A DNA stretch of 64,000 nucleotides from Lachnospiraceae bacterium JLR.KK002. Lineage in GTDB: Bacteria > Bacillota > Clostridia > Lachnospirales > Lachnospiraceae. Where the stretch lies: NCBI GenBank assembly GCA_036941025.1, contig JAYMNP010000001.1:434001-498000 (forward strand). Reading direction: 5' to 3'. Below, piece after piece: positions 61,501-64,000 of this stretch. The notes under the pieces are model-generated. The model saw only the letters and a program-made list of their open reading frames with translations. It was not told the DNA's origin and made no database searches. A program made the translations under genes and the position numbers. How positions within the stretch are numbered: the first letter of the stretch is position 1; every line of letters starts with the position of its first letter.

Positions 61501-63129
61501 CGTACCAGACTGTCCACGCCGGGGGTATCTCTGATTTCTCCGCCGCCCCATCACGATATTTACTCCATTGAAGATTTGGAGCAGCTGATATATGATTTGA
61601 AAAATTCCAACAAAAATGCCAGAATTACCGTGAAGCTGGTCTCAGAAGCCGGCGTGGGAACTGTGGCTGCAGGCGTTGCCAAAGCAGGGGCCCAGGTGGT
61701 GCTGATTTCCGGTTACGACGGTGGAACCGGGGCTGCCCCCAGCAGTTCCATTCACAATGCGGGGCTGCCCTGGGAGCTGGGACTTTCTGAAACCCATCAG
61801 ACGCTGATTTTGAATGGTCTGCGCAACAAAGTGCGGATTGAGACAGATGGAAAGCTGATGACGGGCCGGGACGTGGCCATTGCGGCCATGTTGGGTGCGG
61901 AGGAATTCGGCTTTGCCACAGCGCCCCTGGTAACCATGGGCTGTGTCATGATGCGGGTCTGCAATCTGGATACCTGTCCGGCGGGAATTGCCACCCAGAA
62001 TCCGGAACTGCGGAAACGTTTTGCAGGCAAACCGGAATATGTCATCCATTTTATGCGGTTTATTGCGGAAGAACTGCGGGAATATATGGCGAAGCTGGGA
62101 ATCCGTACGGTAGACGAGCTGGTGGGAAGAAGCGATTTGCTGAAAGTGCGGGAGGATCTGACCGAGCGGGAAAAAGAACTGGATTTGTCCCGGATTCTGA
62201 ACAATCCATTCGCAGGGCCAAAATCAAAGGTTATTTTTGATGCGAAGCAGGTCTATGATTTTGAACTGGAGAAGACCAAAGATGAAAAAGTATTGATGAA
62301 ACAGTTGAAATCGGCGCTGGAAAGCGGCCAGAAACGCAGTATAGATCTGGAAGTCAGCAATACGGACCGTTCCTTCGGAACGATTTTCGGCTCAGAAATC
62401 ACCAGACGGTTCGACGATACGCTGGAAGAAGATACCTTCCTGGTAAAATGCACCGGAGCAGGAGGACAGAGCTTTGGGGCTTTCATTCCCAAAGGCCTGA
62501 CACTGGAACTGGTGGGCGACAGCAACGACTATTTTGGAAAAGGGCTGTCCGGAGGCAAACTGGTGGTCTATCCGCCCACCGGGGTGAAATTTAAGCAGGA
62601 TGAAAATATTATTATCGGAAATGTGGCCCTTTACGGAGCCACCAGCGGCAAGGCATTTATCAACGGTGTGGCCGGAGAACGGTTCTGCGTCCGCAATTCC
62701 GGAGCCGTTGCGGTGGTGGAAGGCGTGGGAGACCATGGCTGTGAATACATGACCGGCGGCCGGGTGGTTGTTCTTGGCAAAACCGGGAAAAACTTTGCGG
62801 CAGGCATGAGCGGCGGGATTGCCTATGTGCTGGACGAAGAGAATGATTTATATACCAGAATCAACAAAGAGATGGTATTTTCAGAAGAAATCACTTCCAA
62901 ATACGACGTGATGGAACTGAAAGATATGATAAAAGAACATGTAACACTGACCAATTCCCGGAAAGGGAAGGAAGTGCTGGACAATTTCAGTGAATATCTG
63001 CCCAGATTCAAGAAAATCATTCCGTATGATTACAACCGTATGATGATGGCCATTGTACAGATGGAAGAAAAAGGCTTAAGCTCAGAACAGGCACAGATTG
63101 AAGCATTCTATGCCAATATGAAACATTAG
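58588..63129 (+). CDS. gltB: Glutamate synthase, large subunit
   Basis: It makes two glutamates from glutamine and 2-oxoglutarate. I prefer ATG 58588 (MQETKRTAMGMYDPGFEHD), behind GGGAGG. The other ATG at 58537 lies too close to the promoter and has no ribosome site. A short propeptide ends before Cys21 (DNCGIGAV), the N-terminal nucleophile of the glutaminase domain. The FMN/synthase domain holds KTGAMSYGSISQEAHE, GGESPERL, GQKVYPWIARTR and the 3Fe-4S cysteines CVMMRVCNLDTC. The last ~250 residues are the GXGXG beta-helix (GGKLVVYPP, GERFCVRNSGAVAVVEG). The 1513-residue length and intact frame are normal. gltD follows after 14 bp. Confidence 0.97.
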   Translation: MQETKRTAMGMYDPGFEHDNCGIGAVVNIKGVKSHQTVENALKIVENLKHRAGKDAEGKTGDGVGILLQISHKFFKKAAQEAGITLGEERDYGIGMFFFSQDELKRNQARKMFEVIVKKEGMEFLGWRNVPIAPDQLGQKAVDCMPYIMQGFVKRPKGVEQGLDFDRRLYVARRVFEQSSDDTYVVSLSSRTIVYKGMFLVEQLRLFFADLQDRDYESAIATVHSRFSTNTNPSWERAHPNRLIVHNGEINTIRGNADKMLAREETMESEYLKGELQKVLPVVNAEGSDSAMLDNTLEFLVMSGMELPLAVMITIPEPWANNGLMSQKKKDFYQYYATMMEPWDGPASIVFSDGDILGAVLDRNGLRPSRYYITDDDNLILSSEVGVLDIDHTRIVAKERLRPGKMLLVDTVQGRVIDDDELKEKYAGRQPYGEWLDRNLINLADLKIPNQRVPEYEKKERQRMQKTFGYTYESLKEAILPMARNGGEGTAAMGIDTPLAALAGDHQPLFNYFKQKFAQVTNPPIDSIREEVVTSTTVYIGEDGNLLEEKPANCQVLKVENPILTNTDLMKIKAMKVEGFKVVEIPIIYYKNTSLEKAIDRLFVEADRAYRDGANILILSDRGVDENHVPIPSLLAVSALQQHLIKTKKRTALAVILESGEPREVHHFATLLGYGACAINPYLAQDTVKQLIDDHMLDKDYYAAIADYNHAIIHGIVKIAAKMGISTIQSYQGAKIFEAIGISSDVIETYFTNTVSRIGGITLKDIEQDVDALHSSAYDPLGLETDLTLESRGRHKMRSGADSHLYNPLTIHLLQESTKRGDYQMFKQYTEAANAEEKKANIRGMMDFNYPKKGIPLEEVESVDSIVTRFKTGAMSYGSISQEAHETLAIAMNRLHGKSNSGEGGESPERLVTGPDGKNRCSAIKQVASGRFGVTSRYLVSAKEIQIKMAQGAKPGEGGHLPGQKVYPWIARTRLSTPGVSLISPPPHHDIYSIEDLEQLIYDLKNSNKNARITVKLVSEAGVGTVAAGVAKAGAQVVLISGYDGGTGAAPSSSIHNAGLPWELGLSETHQTLILNGLRNKVRIETDGKLMTGRDVAIAAMLGAEEFGFATAPLVTMGCVMMRVCNLDTCPAGIATQNPELRKRFAGKPEYVIHFMRFIAEELREYMAKLGIRTVDELVGRSDLLKVREDLTEREKELDLSRILNNPFAGPKSKVIFDAKQVYDFELEKTKDEKVLMKQLKSALESGQKRSIDLEVSNTDRSFGTIFGSEITRRFDDTLEEDTFLVKCTGAGGQSFGAFIPKGLTLELVGDSNDYFGKGLSGGKLVVYPPTGVKFKQDENIIIGNVALYGATSGKAFINGVAGERFCVRNSGAVAVVEGVGDHGCEYMTGGRVVVLGKTGKNFAAGMSGGIAYVLDEENDLYTRINKEMVFSEEITSKYDVMELKDMIKEHVTLTNSRKGKEVLDNFSEYLPRFKKIIPYDYNRMMMAIVQMEEKGLSSEQAQIEAFYANMKH

Positions 63130-63143
63130 GGAGGGACGCGAAC

Positions 63144-64000
63144 ATGGGAAAACCAACAGGATTTATGGAATATGACAGACAGACAGCAGAGGCGGCTTCA
63201 CCCAGAGAGCGTATTGGGAACTACCGGGAGTTCCACACTCCTTTAACCAGAGAAGAACAGCAGAGGCAGGGAGCCAGGTGCATGGCCTGCGGCGTGCCTT
63301 TCTGCCAGTCCGGCATGGAACTGATGGGGATGACCTCCGGCTGTCCGCTGCACAATCTGGTGCCGGAGTGGAATGACCTGGTTTATACGGGCAACTGGGA
63401 GCAGGCGTATAACCGCCTGGTGAAAACCAATAATTTTCCGGAATTTACTTCCAGAGTATGTCCGGCTCTCTGTGAAGCGGCCTGTACCTGCGGCCATTAC
63501 GGAGACGCAGTTTCCGTGAAAGAAAATGAATACGGAATTATTGAGAATGCTTATGAGCAGAGCTTTGCCAGAGCAAAACCCCCGAAAGTCCGCACAGGTA
63601 AGAAGGTGGCTGTGATAGGCTCCGGCCCGGCAGGTCTTGCGGCGGCAGACCAGCTCAACAAACGGGGCCATCAGGTTACCGTATATGAGCGGGACGACCG
63701 GGTGGGCGGACTTCTCATGTACGGAATTCCCAATATGAAGCTGGAAAAGCATGTGATTGACCGGAAAATCCACATCATGGAAGAAGAAGGAATAGAATTT
63801 ATTACAGGCGTGAACGTGGGAAAAGACGTAAAAGCCTCCAAACTTATGAAGGAATACGACCGGGTTATTCTGGCCTGCGGCGCCAAAAATCCCCGCGATA
63901 TCAAAGTTCCCGGCCGGGACGCCGAAGGTATCTTCTTTGCGGTGGATTTCCTGGCAGCCACCACGAAAAGCCTTCTGGATTCTGATTTAAAAGATAACAA
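63144..64000 (+). CDS. gltD: Glutamate synthase, small subunit (5' part)
   Basis: The gene runs off the right window edge after ~285 codons. The N-terminal Fe-S domain has ARCMACGVPFCQSG and SRVCPALCEAACTCG. The FAD-binding fold begins KVAVIGSGPAGLAAADQLNKRGHQVTVYERDDRVGGLLMYGIPNMKLEK. It carries NADPH electrons to GltB through flavin and Fe-S clusters. The ribosome site GGGAGGG and the 14-bp gap show it is co-transcribed with gltB. Confidence 0.97.
   Translation, partial: MGKPTGFMEYDRQTAEAASPRERIGNYREFHTPLTREEQQRQGARCMACGVPFCQSGMELMGMTSGCPLHNLVPEWNDLVYTGNWEQAYNRLVKTNNFPEFTSRVCPALCEAACTCGHYGDAVSVKENEYGIIENAYEQSFARAKPPKVRTGKKVAVIGSGPAGLAAADQLNKRGHQVTVYERDDRVGGLLMYGIPNMKLEKHVIDRKIHIMEEEGIEFITGVNVGKDVKASKLMKEYDRVILACGAKNPRDIKVPGRDAEGIFFAVDFLAATTKSLLDSDLKDN

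Overview
The window looks like a chromosomal stretch of a motile, spore-forming gut Firmicute of the Lachnospiraceae (Clostridium cluster XIVa) type. The reasons are the clostridial gene orders (cysE-cysS-mrnC-rlmB-sigH; glf-apt-ispF), a fused PurL/PurQ-type synthase of 1281 residues, meso-diaminopimelate dehydrogenase, orphan UgpC/MsmX-type ATPase beside a PucR-type regulator, strong AAGGAGG ribosome sites, and flagellin with CsrA. Most genes are intact housekeeping genes of moderate G+C. Two AT-rich islands (about 7.3-10.6 kb and 49.5-51.8 kb) look like accessory DNA.

Layout. 0-3 kb: helicase tail, a decayed papain-type surface protease, a VOC protein and a LysR regulator. 3.2-7.1 kb: purL. 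7.3-10.6 kb: AT-rich operon ending in a diadenylate-cyclase-like protein, with mutations in the upstream genes. 10.7-15.4 kb: a broken PD-(D/E)XK-like gene, a secreted protein, a Cof phosphatase, many hairpin repeats including a three-copy tandem, and tRNA-Val and tRNA-Met. 15.4-21.7 kb: lipoprotein, small ORFs, NYN/OST-HTH protein, glf-apt-ispF-GNAT operon. 22-26.1 kb: cysE-cysS-mrnC-rlmB-sigH and tRNA-Thr. 26.2-35.1 kb: dehydrogenase relic, S1-domain protein, lytic transglycosylase, dUTPase, sugar-ABC ATPase and regulators, a coiled-coil protein behind a sigma-28-like promoter, and a ComEC-like lipoprotein. 35.3-41.5 kb: LTA-synthase-family enzyme and the folate operon. 41.5-49.4 kb: an ABC-F gene with an attenuator leader, an LRR / VWA-metallopeptidase / MoxR cassette, a HAD phosphatase and ddh. 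49.5-51.8 kb: AT-rich HD phosphohydrolase with a small partner. 52-58.3 kb: motility-linked region. 58.5-64 kb: gltB-gltD.

The most striking locus is 54377-57657. A stand-alone tyrosine recombinase gene lies inside a 726-bp segment bounded by 25-bp inverted repeats that match at 24 of 25 positions. The segment also carries a near-consensus sigma-28 promoter (TAAAGTTT-N11-TCCGATAT). Directly outside it lie csrA and a 649-residue flagellin gene. As sequenced, the promoter points away from the flagellin and into an intrinsic terminator formed by the repeat itself. Inversion would aim it at csrA-flagellin. This is the layout of the Salmonella Hin/H-segment flagellar switch, but with a tyrosine recombinase in place of a serine invertase. 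Other notable signals are a three-codon upstream ORF with a terminator/antiterminator leader before an ABC-F gene, a MITE-like element with 12-bp target duplications in two places, and a possible sigma-28-driven RNA with a CsrA-like loop.
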